Shown here piece after piece: positions 25,001-35,800 of a stretch of DNA of 64,000 nt. Under the pieces are notes generated by a model that saw only the letters and a program-made list of their open reading frames with translations, had not been told where the DNA came from and did not search any database. Positions within the stretch are counted from its first letter, which is position 1. The number at the start of each line of letters is the position of its first letter. This stretch comes from Mytilus edulis (lineage: Eukaryota > Mollusca > Bivalvia > Mytilida > Mytilidae): the NCBI RefSeq assembly GCF_963676685.1, contig NC_092345.1, forward strand, positions 78,743,592-78,807,591, written 5' to 3'. The translations under genes and the position numbers were made by a program.

Positions 25001-26769
25001 GTTCCATCGACAAAGACGATACTTTGCCTACTACGATGGTAGAACAAATTTTACCGTTTTCACAAGAACACGATAACAAAGGAAGCGAAAATTTCAAAAA
25101 TATAAGCACAACTGTAGAAAAGACATCTGAAAAGACATTACCAGCACCTGAACTTCAAAGATTACCAACACAAGATCAAATGATAAATGCAAAAAGTTCT
25201 AACGAAAATAACGATACTTTGCCTACTACAGTGGTAGAGCCGATTTTACATTTTTCACAACAAGAACACGATGAAAAGGGAAGCGACAATTTTAAAAATG
25301 CTAGCGAATCTGTAGAAATGACATTTGAAAACATATCACCAACGCCAGAACTAAACAAATTACCAACACAAAATCAAAAAGGAAATGTGAAAAATTCAAA
25401 CGACAATTCTGATACTTTGCATACTACAGTGGTAGAACCGATTATATATTTTTCACAACAAGGACACGATGACAGGGGAAGCGAAAAGTCTAAAAATATC
25501 AGCATATCTGAAGAAATGACATTTGAAAACATATCACCAATACCTGAACTTAAAAAATTACCAACACAAAATCAAAAAGAAAATGTGAAAAGTTCCAACG
25601 ACTATAGCGATACTTTGCCTACTACAGTGGTAGAACAAACTGTGCCTTTTTCACAACAAGGAGGCGAAAAAGGAAACAATATTTCAGAAAACAATACAAC
25701 ATCTGTAGTTGAGACATTTGAAAACACATTGACATCACCTGGACTTCAAGGAATACGAACACCAGATCAAATACAAAACACGAAACATTCCAACGAACAT
25801 AGTAATAATTTGCATACTACAATGGTAGAGCAACTTGTACCATTTACAAAGCAAAGAAATAAAGAGGGTGACGACAATTTCCAAAATATAATAGAAATAT
25901 CATCAAAAGATCTGACGTTTGAAAACACATTACAAGCACCTACGCACGACCAAATAAAACCTGTGAAAAGTTCTGATGGTACCATAAATATACCTTTTTG
26001 TAAATCTATAGATGCTGAAAACAATCAATCCAAAAATATAGTTGAAGAAGTTGTAACGAAAAGATATACAGAGTTAATGACAAATGAACCACAAAATCCA
26101 TTTGTTACTGAAAAGTTGAATCCTCGAGATTCGAATAATGGCAATGAAAGATTACGGGATATTGAAAATAATGGTATGCAATTTGATCAACGGTTAACAA
26201 ACAGTGCAGAAAAAGCTAACATAGAAGTATATGTGAAAGAAACTTCTATCAATAAAAAACAACCTCAACATATTGACTCTAAAACTATAGATATGAATAG
26301 GGATTATTCTGATTCAAACGATTGCGGCGGGATTGCATCGTCAAACCAGCCAACTTTAACATTGGTAAAGGATACAAATAACCATAAAAACGATGATTTT
26401 ACAACAATTCACCAAAATGTAAGTAAAATACCTAAAGAACTTTCGCAGCAGCCTACAGTAGATTCTAATTCTGACCAGACAGCCACTGCGTATGGAAACG
26501 ATGTAAAAGACAGAAGAAACCAAAAAGCTGAATCGAACGGTGTTCTGTCATTTCGGACAGAAACAATGAGAAAAACTGGAGATTACATATGGAATATCGA
26601 AACAAAACCACATTTTATCAAGTCAACTATCTCTTTGGACCAAACACAAGAAGTGAAAAAATCTTCAATAGCAAATCAATCATTACAAAATCAAAAGAAG
26701 AAAAAAATAAGAAAAGAATTATTGAAGAAGAAATCCCCATACAATTCAATTACTTTCGTTCGAAAATAA
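15853..26769 (+). CDS. Predicted type I membrane protein: Cys-rich ectodomain and long repeated cytoplasmic tail
   Basis: Nine exons join in frame: 15853-16136, 17102-17217, 18258-18377, 19859-20053, 20627-20742, 21609-21759, 22969-23031, 23777-23956 and 24425-26769, giving 1189 residues. Every junction has AG/GT and matching phase, mostly phase 1. The ectodomain (about residues 35-370) has a CTFPSYMTGTW motif after a hydrophobic leader, a second CSSPMLGAFQF motif and about 15 Cys. This resembles the invertebrate ectodomain group annotated as DUF7042-7045; that match is from memory. N-glycosylation sites occur (NLTC, NITY, NVTI). Residues 372-394 are a transmembrane helix, followed by a basic stop-transfer (WWKKIKGRVRVK and PRKRRF). 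The remaining ~780 residues are cytoplasmic, hydrophilic and rich in N, S, T, E and Q, with six tandem repeats. No enzymatic domain is visible. Adhesion or signalling is only a guess. The first exon is the least certain part. Confidence 0.75.
16284..16430 (+). repeat. Dispersed repeat R3, intron copy
   Basis: It contains GACGCCTCCGGGTGCGGGAA and TTCCCCATTTCCATTCTCAA blocks. Related copies are at 17485-17570 (+, decayed), 18815-18965 (-) and 46505-46612 (+). Confidence 0.6.
17485..17570 (+). repeat. Dispersed repeat R3, decayed fragment
   Basis: CTCTGCTCTCTGGTCGTGTT and CACCATTTTCATTCTCAATT correspond to the second half of R3. Confidence 0.45.
17945..18245 (+). repeat. Dispersed repeat R1, intron copy
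   Basis: R1 carries a conserved core CAGACGCGCGTTT(C/T)GTCT, with AGACG and CGTCT as a short stem, followed by CATCAGTGACGCTCGAATC. Other copies in this window are at about 20925-21090 (+, diverged), 21180-21565 (-), 27205-28025 (three in tandem, +), 28900-29170 (+, partial), 33430-33735 (-) and 40228-40312 (-, fragment). No ORF is shared, so it is non-autonomous. Confidence 0.65.
18815..18965 (-). repeat. Dispersed repeat R3, inverted copy
   Basis: Reverse complement of the R3 copy at 16284-16430, with AATCCCGCACCCGGATGCGG in the middle. Confidence 0.6.
19041..19069. repeat. (CA)n microsatellite
   Basis: Twenty-nine bases of perfect CA alternation inside an intron of the membrane-protein gene. 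Confidence 0.95.
20925..21090 (+). repeat. Dispersed repeat R1, diverged copy
   Basis: CCAGATGCGCGTTTTAGG and AATGACGCACAAATAAAG match the R1 core with several changes. Confidence 0.45.
21180..21565 (-). repeat. Dispersed repeat R1, inverted copy
   Basis: Reads GAGCGTCACTGATGAGTCTT and GAAACGCGCGTCTGGCGC, the reverse of the R1 core, and keeps the far end CACTGGGTCGATGACACTGC. It is a long copy. Confidence 0.6.
22274..22808. mobile_element. Candidate MITE with imperfect terminal and internal inverted repeats
   Basis: The ends, AAAGGAGTAGG...TTTTTGGCC and GGCCAAAATCGGCCCTTACT, are loosely complementary. Inside, 22519-22534 and 22616-22631 form a 16-bp inverted repeat with one mismatch (ATGAAAGTGGCTGCAT). 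A small hairpin AGACGG-tttc-CGTCT lies at 22501-22515. It sits in the intron between exons 6 and 7 of the membrane-protein gene. Confidence 0.4.
24770..25965 (+). repeat. Six coding repeats of 65-66 codons in the cytoplasmic tail
   Basis: The motif TLPTTVVEPIxxFSQQ recurs with codon starts (ACT of the TT pair) at 24832, 25030, 25225, 25423, 25621 and 25816, so the steps are 195 or 198 bases. A second motif, SPTPELQRLPTQDQ, lies between most of them, followed by a KSSNENNDT-like stretch. All steps are multiples of three and no stop occurs, so the array expanded as protein-coding sequence. Confidence 0.85.
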
Positions 26770-26924
26770 GACATTGCTTCTTATAATTTATCAAATTAAG
26801 GAGTGTAATAGAACCGAGACTTACTTACATTGCGCGTTCATCAAATGGTTTTTGTATTAAATTGGTTTTGTGAGTTTTTGTATTAATTTTGTTCTTAAGA
26901 ATACATTGTAGTTTTATTGTACAC

Positions 26925-26930
26925 AATAAA
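26925..26930 (+). promoter_or_regulatory. Polyadenylation signal AATAAA of the membrane-protein gene
   Basis: It lies 156 bases after the TAA at 26767-26769, a reasonable 3' UTR length, and supports the end of the gene. Confidence 0.65.
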
Positions 26931-27204
26931 GTTTAATGTATTAAGGAGATTTTATATGGTCCTGTTACTTTATGTAAACAAGACTAATATTGAGGATGAA
27001 ATTCCAAGAAACAAGTAACTGCACAACAGATCTAAACACTGCTTACACATTATTAATATGTAGACCAAATACAAAAGCATTCCTTTCATAGAGGCCAAAA
27101 GAGAAAACTATAAAGAAAGGTTTTTTTTACCCAAGGTCTTTCATTGTTGTAGGATTCGAGTGTAGGTGGTTGTACGTATCATTTGAAGGTAAACTCAGTA
27201 AGAA

Positions 27205-28025
27205 TGTATGATAAATAAACTCATTATAAATACAAGGATACAACTTTATATTTGCGCCAGACGCGCGTTTCGTCTACAAAAGACTCATCAGTGACACTCG
27301 AATCAACAAATGATTAAAAGGCAAAATAAGCTCGAAGCTGAAGTTCATTGAGGACCAAAATTCCCCAAAGTGTTGTCAAACACGGCTAAGATTATCTATT
27401 CCTGAGGTAGAAAAGCCTTAGTATTTTAAAAATTCAAGTTATATAACAGTAAATTTATAATTAAGATCCTATCAATGACAATTCATGTCAACACAAGTGC
27501 TGACTACTAGGCTGGTGATACCCTCAAGGCATAAACACTCCACCAGCAGTGTCATCGACCCAGTGATTGTAAATAAACTCATCAAAGATATCAGGATATA
27601 ATTTTATATTTGTACCAGACGCGCGTTTCGTCTACAAAGGCTCATCAGTGACGCTCGAATCAACAAATGTTAAAAAGGCCAAATGACGCTCGAAGTTGAA
27701 GTGCATTGATAACCAAAATTCCCCAAAGTGTTGCAAAACACGGAGAAGATTATCTATTCATGAGGCAGAAAAGCCTGAGTATTTAAAAAAAATTATGTCC
27801 ACACAAGTGCTGACTACTGAGCTGGTGGTACTCTCGGGGAATAATAGCTCCACCAGCAGTGGCATCGACCCAGTACTAGTGGTTGTAAAATAACTCATCA
27901 TAGATACCAGGATAAAATTTTATATTTGCATCAGAGGCGTCTTTCGTCTACAAAAGACTAATCAGTGACGTTCGAATCAACAAATGTTAAAAAGGCCAAA
28001 TATATCTCGATGCTGAAGTGCATGA
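27205..28025 (+). repeat. Three head-to-tail copies of dispersed repeat R1
   Basis: Copies start near 27205, 27561 and 27891, each with ATAAACTCATCA(T/A)AGATA and the GACGCGCGTTTCGTCTAC core (the third is decayed). The first two keep the CAGCAGTG(T/G)CATCGACCCAGT end; the third stops near 28025. Spacing is about 335-355 bp. Confidence 0.7.
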
Positions 28026-28039
28026 TATTTTTTAGATGA

Positions 28040-31005
28040 TTTGAGTTTTTCAAACAAACCTGCATGTAAAGTTAAGTATCCACGTACAGTATATACTTTA
28101 TGCGGGAATGGTATCAAGCGTACCCAACGAAAGTTATTCAAGAAACACATGGTGTGCTCACGGCAACTTAACTACGTATTCTTATAAAACAGAAGCCGAC
28201 TTGCTTCAAAAGTGCATTGAAAAGATATTAGAAAATAGGAAAATTTAATTGTCAGTTTAATTAATTTTTTATTGATAAGAGGTAATAAAAACTATGCTTA
28301 ATAAGGGTGACTCTTAATTATATGATTGATGGTAGTTCATAAACAAAATGAAACAAAACAAATGAAACAGTTGTTTAGTCACAAAGAAATACTCCTTTTT
28401 GGTTATAAAAACTCCTACGTGTTGTATCTAGTGTTACAGTATTACTTTCTCAAACAAACAAAGTACATTCGTACTGGGACTATTATATGCATTATCTATT
28501 GGTCCTTCTGTTCAAGCTAGAAAACCATTAACTTCTTGATATATGTTACAGATAATTACTACATTTGTCCTATGTATTTCGTTATCTGGGAGATCTGTAT
28601 AACCTTTGTGTCACATAATTTTAAAGCTTATCTCTAAAACAAGCAATTGACAATGGCGTCAAATACATTGTGTGGTAAGAATTATGCTTCTGATAATGAC
28701 GAATAATATGAATTCTATTACAACCTGTTAAATGTGTTATTTTTACAAAGAGTCTTGTTCGAAATCTGTTATATACACTGTATATAAACAGGAAAATACT
28801 AATTACATAAGTTGTTTTATAACTTAGAGATACAAAAAAATGTGAATAAATACTAGTAATTTCGTATCATTTACATTAACTTGAAATTTCATGCAACTGA
28901 ATTATTAAAACAAAACTGAAAAGTGACGCTCGACTCAAAAACGTTAAAAAAGTAAAAGAAAGTACGAAGAACTTGGTTTTTTTTGCCAAGGCTTTGCCAA
29001 ATAAGCTATAAAAGTAATCAGCCTTTCAAAAGAAGTTTATTAACAGTTTATTCCAAGTTTTTAACACATCAATGATAATTCTTGCCAACACAAACGTGCT
29101 GACTACCGGGCTTGTGATACCAACTGGGGAAAACGTCAACCAGTAGTGGCATCGACCAAACATATTCGTAGTCATCTTTGAAACAGATGTTCAATAAGTG
29201 TCAATTTACTCCTATTTGAGAAGGGATAATTTTAACTTTCCCACTTGGAATTTTTGGTTCAATTGCTTTTTAGTAAGCAGTAATGCTCTATCAAGGAAAT
29301 CATGATAGGAAATGCCAGATCTAGATTATCATTTCAATAATTTTACTCCGTTAGCAGGTTTTGCTTGGTTGTTACTATACAGAGATGAAATGTTCTCTAA
29401 TTTTTGTGCTATTTTCTCATTTCCTGACCGGTGTATATTTCTCCTCACTAGTGAAAAATCTGTTCTCGGAAAATAATTGGTTGGAATTTAATTGTGACGT
29501 TGAATTTTCTTGTTTTCTTCTAAATTTTCTTATTATGACGTCATGAAAAAAGGCGACCATGCCTGATGACGTCACATTAAAAGTACACAACTTTCCTCAA
29601 ATCTTTGAAAAGGAAGGGGAAAACACATGTCTTCCAATGGAAACAATTAATTATAATAAAATAAGCCGAGTAAATTATTTATTCAAAAAGGCTAGTTACA
29701 ACAGACAAATCTTTCCTGAGACCCTCAAGTACACAAACCATAAAACAGTACACAAAACACAAGTTACAACACCAACCACAATAAAAAGCGAGGTGATCTC
29801 AGATGCTCAAGAAGGGTAAACAGATCCTGCTCCACATGTAGCATCTGTCGTGTTGCATATGTCGGTTAAACATCAATTTTCCTAAAACTGTGTATTATAG
29901 ATTTATAACAAGACACTTTATAACACATTTGTATAAAGTAGATTGTCATGAATAGTGCGTCATTCAAGAAATGTAGCATCTTGATAATGTCAGTTTCAGA
30001 GAATTTGTTGTTTGAATCAGAGTGATTTTTAACAAAGAAGGATTTGTCTCTACATGCGACAATATTCTTGTATCTACGTTGGCCATGTTTTTAATGAAAC
30101 AAAATAGGACGAATCTTGTGGTTACAAGAGCGCAATTATTCGTAATGCATTTTCCATAGAGTACCACTAGTGTTCCGTATTTTTTTTTTCGAAGACTACA
30201 CAAACTAAGGGTAAAAAAAAAAGATCGTCTACTTTTTTCGCTTAATGAAAAAGGCATATTTTTAATGGCTCCGACGTGAAGAAATGGAAGATATTTTCTA
30301 ATTTTCTATATTTCGTAAAATGTGAATATGATTTTCGGCAATTTTTAAACCTTGGATAAGCTTTCGATTAAATGTAATTCCAATCCTGTATCAACCATAT
30401 AGGATTCTATTCTGAGTACCATCTTGGGGTAAAAAACTTGCCGGTAAAATGTAAACAAATAATTGCGCTCTTGTAACCTTGCCAATGTGTCTGTTAGTTA
30501 TAAATGGGGAATACTTTTGTAAAAGGTACACAATTCTTATGTTCTAATTCTATTGCAAGCGAGAAGATGCTTAGATTGTTTGAACACGAACAGATCTTTA
30601 AGTAACTTGAAATATGCACGTCTTATTCCCGCGCCCCTATAGAAGGTAGTTTCACAATAACTTTCAATCCCAACATGCACAACTTTGATTGTTAATATAA
30701 TTGACCAGACCATTATCATAACTCGTATAATCGAATAAATACACAAACTTTAAAAATAAACACTTGGTTTATGTGAATTACGCCCAAAATACCACTTTTT
30801 AATAAAATATGACAAAAAATATTCAAAACATGACATCAGATGTTTTTTTTATTTTTTTATTTTTTGTTTTAAACGTATTCGATGATGAAGTATATGGGAC
30901 ATTATTTTTTGGGTGTATTTACATTACAAAATATTATGTTACAGCGAATTGAACTATAGAAAGCCTATTAATAATACAGATTTTTTTATAATCATAAGCT
31001 TGCAG
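28040..31005. other. Intergenic stretch with repeat fragments; no gene recognised
   Basis: It contains a partial R1 copy (28900-29170), an 8-residue ATG-initiated segment with a good donor (28653-28674) and two TGACGTCA sites (29536-29543 and 29567-29574). ORFs here, such as 29559-29819, show no family features. Confidence 0.4.
28900..29170 (+). repeat. Dispersed repeat R1, partial copy
   Basis: AAAGTGACGCTCGACTC and AGTAGTGGCATCGACC correspond to the middle and far end of R1. Confidence 0.5.
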
Positions 31006-31006
31006 T

Positions 31007-31918
31007 TTAAGGGGGCACGAGGGTATAAATCCATTACTTTTTCAAATATAGGTTTTCGCTATTTTTTTCTATCAATGAACTGTTTTACGTGACTCTGTAT
31101 TTATGTATCCCGTCATACTTTGAACGACAAAATTATTTTATGTCTACCTGTGCGAATTTCAAACGCGCAATTTTATAACAGTACTTAAAACCTTCCATCC
31201 TTTATGGGTGGATTTTACATAGATAAATAAAATCGTACAATATAAGCAAGATGAGGATGTTACATTTGATGTAAATGCCTTTTTCATGTTTTTGTGCTTC
31301 TTCGTTACATTTTTTGTTTTTATAGTGATTAAGATGATAACACAATGTTGACTGCTGTACCCCTTTTTTGACATTTTTACCTATTGTGTCTGTTTGTTTT
31401 GTTCACGCATCGTTAACAATATAATGGAATTTGATGCAACTGTCATACAAGTGAGAGGTTTAGCTAGCTATACAACCAGGTTCAATCCACCATTTTCTCC
31501 ATAAGAAAATGCCTGTACCAAGTCAGGAATATGACAGTTGTTATCCATTCGCTTGATGTGTTTGAACTTTTGATTTTGATATTTGATTGGGGACTTTCCT
31601 TTTTGAATTTTCCTCGGAGTTCAGTATTTTTGTGATTTCACTTTTTATCATATGCTTAATAGAAAAATAAAATGAAAAAATGGGATCGCCGTTCATTTAA
31701 GCTTACTATTTGCTTTTTTCAATGATATAAACATTTTAAAAGTCATCTGCGGCCAAAACAAGTTGATTTTTTGGGTTGATTTTTGTACCCTATCATAGAA
31801 TAACTAAAATTTGTACCCTATCATAGAACAACTAAAAGTATAATAAATAATAGTTGTAATGGGGAAAAATATGATTAAATTTTTGCTTAATTTTTTGTAT
31901 CCTCGAGATCTCCTAAAG
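31007..31918. mobile_element. AT-rich dispersed element, copy 1, split by an insertion
   Basis: The ends resemble those at 45448-46012: AAGGGG(G)(C/T)ACGAG(G)GTATAAAT on the left and GTATCCTCGAGATCTCCT on the right. Shared inner blocks are GTTCATTTAAGCTTAC and AAAAGTCATCTGCGGCC. Relative to the other copy, about 560 bp is inserted between about 31082 and 31643, and the last part of that insertion is repeat R4. Confidence 0.5.
31410..31643 (+). repeat. Dispersed repeat R4
   Basis: It contains GCCTGTACCAAGTCAGGAAT and TTTTCCTCGGAGTTCAGTAT. Other copies: 39280-39545 (-), and fragments at 50015-50080 and 63205-63275 (+). Confidence 0.6.
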
Positions 31919-32879
31919 TGAATTTTAAAATATTTTTTTATAGAATTTTGCTGAATCACTGATAACATTGCTAGGAATTTTGTAAAGTCAAATATATTTT
32001 TCTTCAAAATATTTTTTACAGACATCACTGGCTATATTATATTTAAAAGAGAAGGAGGACGTAAAGTTACTATTACTTGGAAGCACTTGGTCTGAAAATA
32101 AATCTTGCATGCAGACAAAACCATATTTAGCAAAACCTTTTCGAAAATTCCAATATGTGAACTTAAAATTCGTATCACTGATTTGGCCTTCCAACTGTTT
32201 GATGTGAATGCCATATATGAGTCTTAATATAGTTGACACGTGCGTCTGGCATATAAATTGAAGAGTTACTTGGCACATAGACTAATCAATTGATAATATA
32301 ACACTAATTCAACAGGGAATTGACAAAATCACAAAACTTACAAAATTTTAGCAATAAATAAAAAAAGACCAAAAGAAAAACAACAGAACACAAAACACAA
32401 CATGGACAAAAATAAAGAATGAGCCCGTCAATAACGGGGGTGATTTCATATGCCCCGAAAGATCCTGATCTACGTGTTGATAATATATCTATTAACAACT
32501 AACATTTGACAAGGTATATAAATACAATGTAAAATTTAAACAGCACATGAAATAACTATTTCATCAAAACAGGGATGAATTCACAAAAGGTAAATTGACA
32601 AGTATGCAGTTTAACCTAGCGGTTTTTAAGGATGCTCATTATCTTTACTTAAAAGGTGTTATTAAGATTTATTTTTGATAGTGTTTTAGATGTCTTTACA
32701 AATTGATAGTTTTCTACAAAAAGGGTGAACATCTCATGTTATTAAATCTACTAGTTTTATAAGGCAACTTATTGATTGTTTTCCAACATAAAACGTAGAT
32801 GACTGTATTTGTGCGCATTAGTTCTGGTGACCAAACACTGATTATAATGATTAAACTTTATCATATGTTTTAGTTTTAG

Positions 32880-35800
32880 CTTGCCTGTTTGTTCTAACAT
32901 CATATGTGGAGGCAGAAACATCTACGGTTGCACTAGTTGATACACCAGGTAAATGGAGTTTACTATAGGATTTAACAAAAAAATTTAAGCGGTTTAACAT
33001 TGATATGTTAACTCTGGCCGACAAACTCACAAACGAAACAAAAGTCTAACGAACTATCATGTAAAGTTGTTTAGTAAGCGGTTCTGTTAATATACCAATA
33101 ACCGATAAAAATTTGTTTGATCAGGTTTTTTTTTAGTTTTATTGTTTTCTTTCTCTATGAACCCCAGGATTCCATCATGTGTATCGCGATTGACTTTATC
33201 AAACTAACATTGGCATAGTTTAGACATTTGTCTATTGAAGCGTAAACCAAGAAAAAAATCTAACGGACCAATAACATTTAAATATTAATTTTATATTTAT
33301 GCAGATCATTTAAGAAATATAATAAAATGTATTTGTTTTTGCTTTTACACAATTCTGAGACCAATCAATCAATTCTGAAAAATAAAAATATTCTGATCGA
33401 ATAATAATTCAAAATTATGTTAACAACTCAAAATGTTTTATCAGCAAAGTCAGTTCCTGTGGTGTGTTGATATGAATATCAATTATATGGTCATTCTTAT
33501 AAATGTCCTGTTTACAAAATTTTGAATTTTTTGGAAAAACTATGGATTTTCTTATCCAAGATTACTGTAGCCATATTTGACACATCATTTTGGAATTTTG
33601 TGTCTTCAATGCTTTTCAACTTTGTACTTGTTTGGTTTTATAACTATTTTGAAATGAGCGTCACTGATGAGTCTAATGCAGACGAAACGCGCGTCTGGCG
33701 TACTAAATTATAAACCTGGTACCTTTGATAACTACTTATGTCTTGTTTCGTAATTTTGATTGTATTTCCCTCATCCATCAATATTCTGTTCAAATAAATG
33801 TTATATATTTAACACAAACTGAACTCCACCTCCTTCACTAATCGTGAATGAATGTATGCAAAAGCCTCAAAGACAAAATGTCTATAAATGTGAGGTTAAG
33901 TTAAATAATGCTAAACAAACAAGAATTTACACAGTACTTAAAAATCCTTAAATATGAAAAAACTTAATGCCGTTCCCAGATAAGCATAAGTATGTCTCAC
34001 AGAATCCCTCTTGTCACAGAAAGACAAAAATACATCAGTCAAGTGATTACAGTAATATAAGCATGATTTTGTTTAGGTAGAATGGGCATATATGGATTAA
34101 ATAATGCATTATAATTGATAATTTGTTTAATGTTTTTGAAAATTGTCTAAATACAGTACTGCATCTGTTTGCTTAACCACAGACACACCGATGGACACGA
34201 CGATGTCTGCTACATCAGACACTATGACGTCTACTGCATCACCAACTACCATGTCGCCAACAACACCAGCACATTCTAACCACCTCACCTGTTACTCGTG
34301 CAAGTTTTTGTCAGATCTAAGCAATTGTCGATTTGCCAAGCATTGTCCAACAGGATCTGTAAGTAGCTGGTATAGGTATATAAATGTATTATGGTCCTCC
34401 TTTTGATATTACCTTTTATAAACTCCACTCTAAGACCGTGTATGAGTGAAAACAAGCCGTCGATTATTTGAGAGCTCAAAAATCGATTATAAAAAAATTC
34501 ACTTCATATATTTTGTATCTGTATATGATATTTAAATTCAAACTAATTTTAAATGCTTCTACATCCTCGTTCAACAAAAGATATATTCGGTATCTAGATG
34601 CAAATATCGTGTTTAAAGATGCTAATCTAGATGGGCTAAATGATACTTATAAAAACAATTTGAATCAAACCAAGTTTTCTGAAACTGACATCATCAAAAT
34701 GCTTGAATGTAATTAATTACATTTTGACGAAAGAGACGTTACACCTCCGCAATGTAAACTTTCCATTTCTTTGAAGCAACATACTAGCAGCGCCCGCATA
34801 TTGATTAAACTGGATTAATTATACAGGGTTGTAACGACCTTGACTGGCTATACAGCCCTTGCACGGTCGGTAAATCCTCCACCAATAAAATCTGATCGCC
34901 ACGATATGGAAAATACTGTTAAATGTGGCGTTATCACCAAAATTAAATCAATACAACAAAAAAGCAATATTTTATGTCAGTAGGCGTCCTATCTAGAACG
35001 AGAAATTAATTGTATTTCTACTGCAGAAGTCGATGATGCCACTAAAGCAAGTATTTATATAGTAAAATTTGAACAGCGGTATACTACTGTTCCCTTTATT
35101 TACTATAGAAATTCTTGGTTAAAGTTGAAAATAGATAAAGCGACAGACATGTATGAAATTACAGCTGATCCTTTCTTTCATGAAGGGCCAGACTTAAGTA
35201 CATGTGTGAAGCACGAACAATCAAAGATTACATCAAGATGCCAATGGTTACACCATTCTTTACAACAATACCTTATTTTAAGCGTATTACACCGTTAGCT
35301 ATATACTTATCACCTATGAGGCTCTAATCATAGAAAACAGAATCAAAAATGCATTTCTTTGCAAAGGAAAACCCGTCCACTGACCCTTAAAACTATAGTG
35401 GAATGGCAGACAGATATACCAATAAGGTATATTAGGATCGGCATGGCTTCTCATGCACCATCTGTCCAACTTCAGTTCAAGGGGGAACTCTGGTCTCGGA
35501 ACCCTTCCACCTTAGACAAGTAAGGTAGGATGGAATACTGAGTACTGAGCTACATGCACGCTTAACACCGGCAAAATGTTCAATCATACATAAATGAACC
35601 CAGAACAATGTATGAGCACTGGTGGCATTCGTTTTTGTTATTGTCCGATTTGTCTATATCAGCTCCTCAATATTTGTATAAGGGTGTGCTTCAAGGATCA
35701 CAAAAGAGACATAACTGGTCGAAATAGGCATATGTTGAAGTAGAATCGGAACCGTTAAATGTCATTTATTCCTTTCAAATCTGCCTCTTAGTGGACTAAA

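Noticed and set aside
25176-26024. - strand ORFs of 60 and 85 residues
   Set aside because: Antisense to the repeated cytoplasmic tail; they share residues only because the sense strand is repeated.
29559-29819. 86-residue + ORF MPDDVTLKVHNF...
   Set aside because: No recognisable domain, no splice support and no relatives known to me; length is within chance for this base composition.
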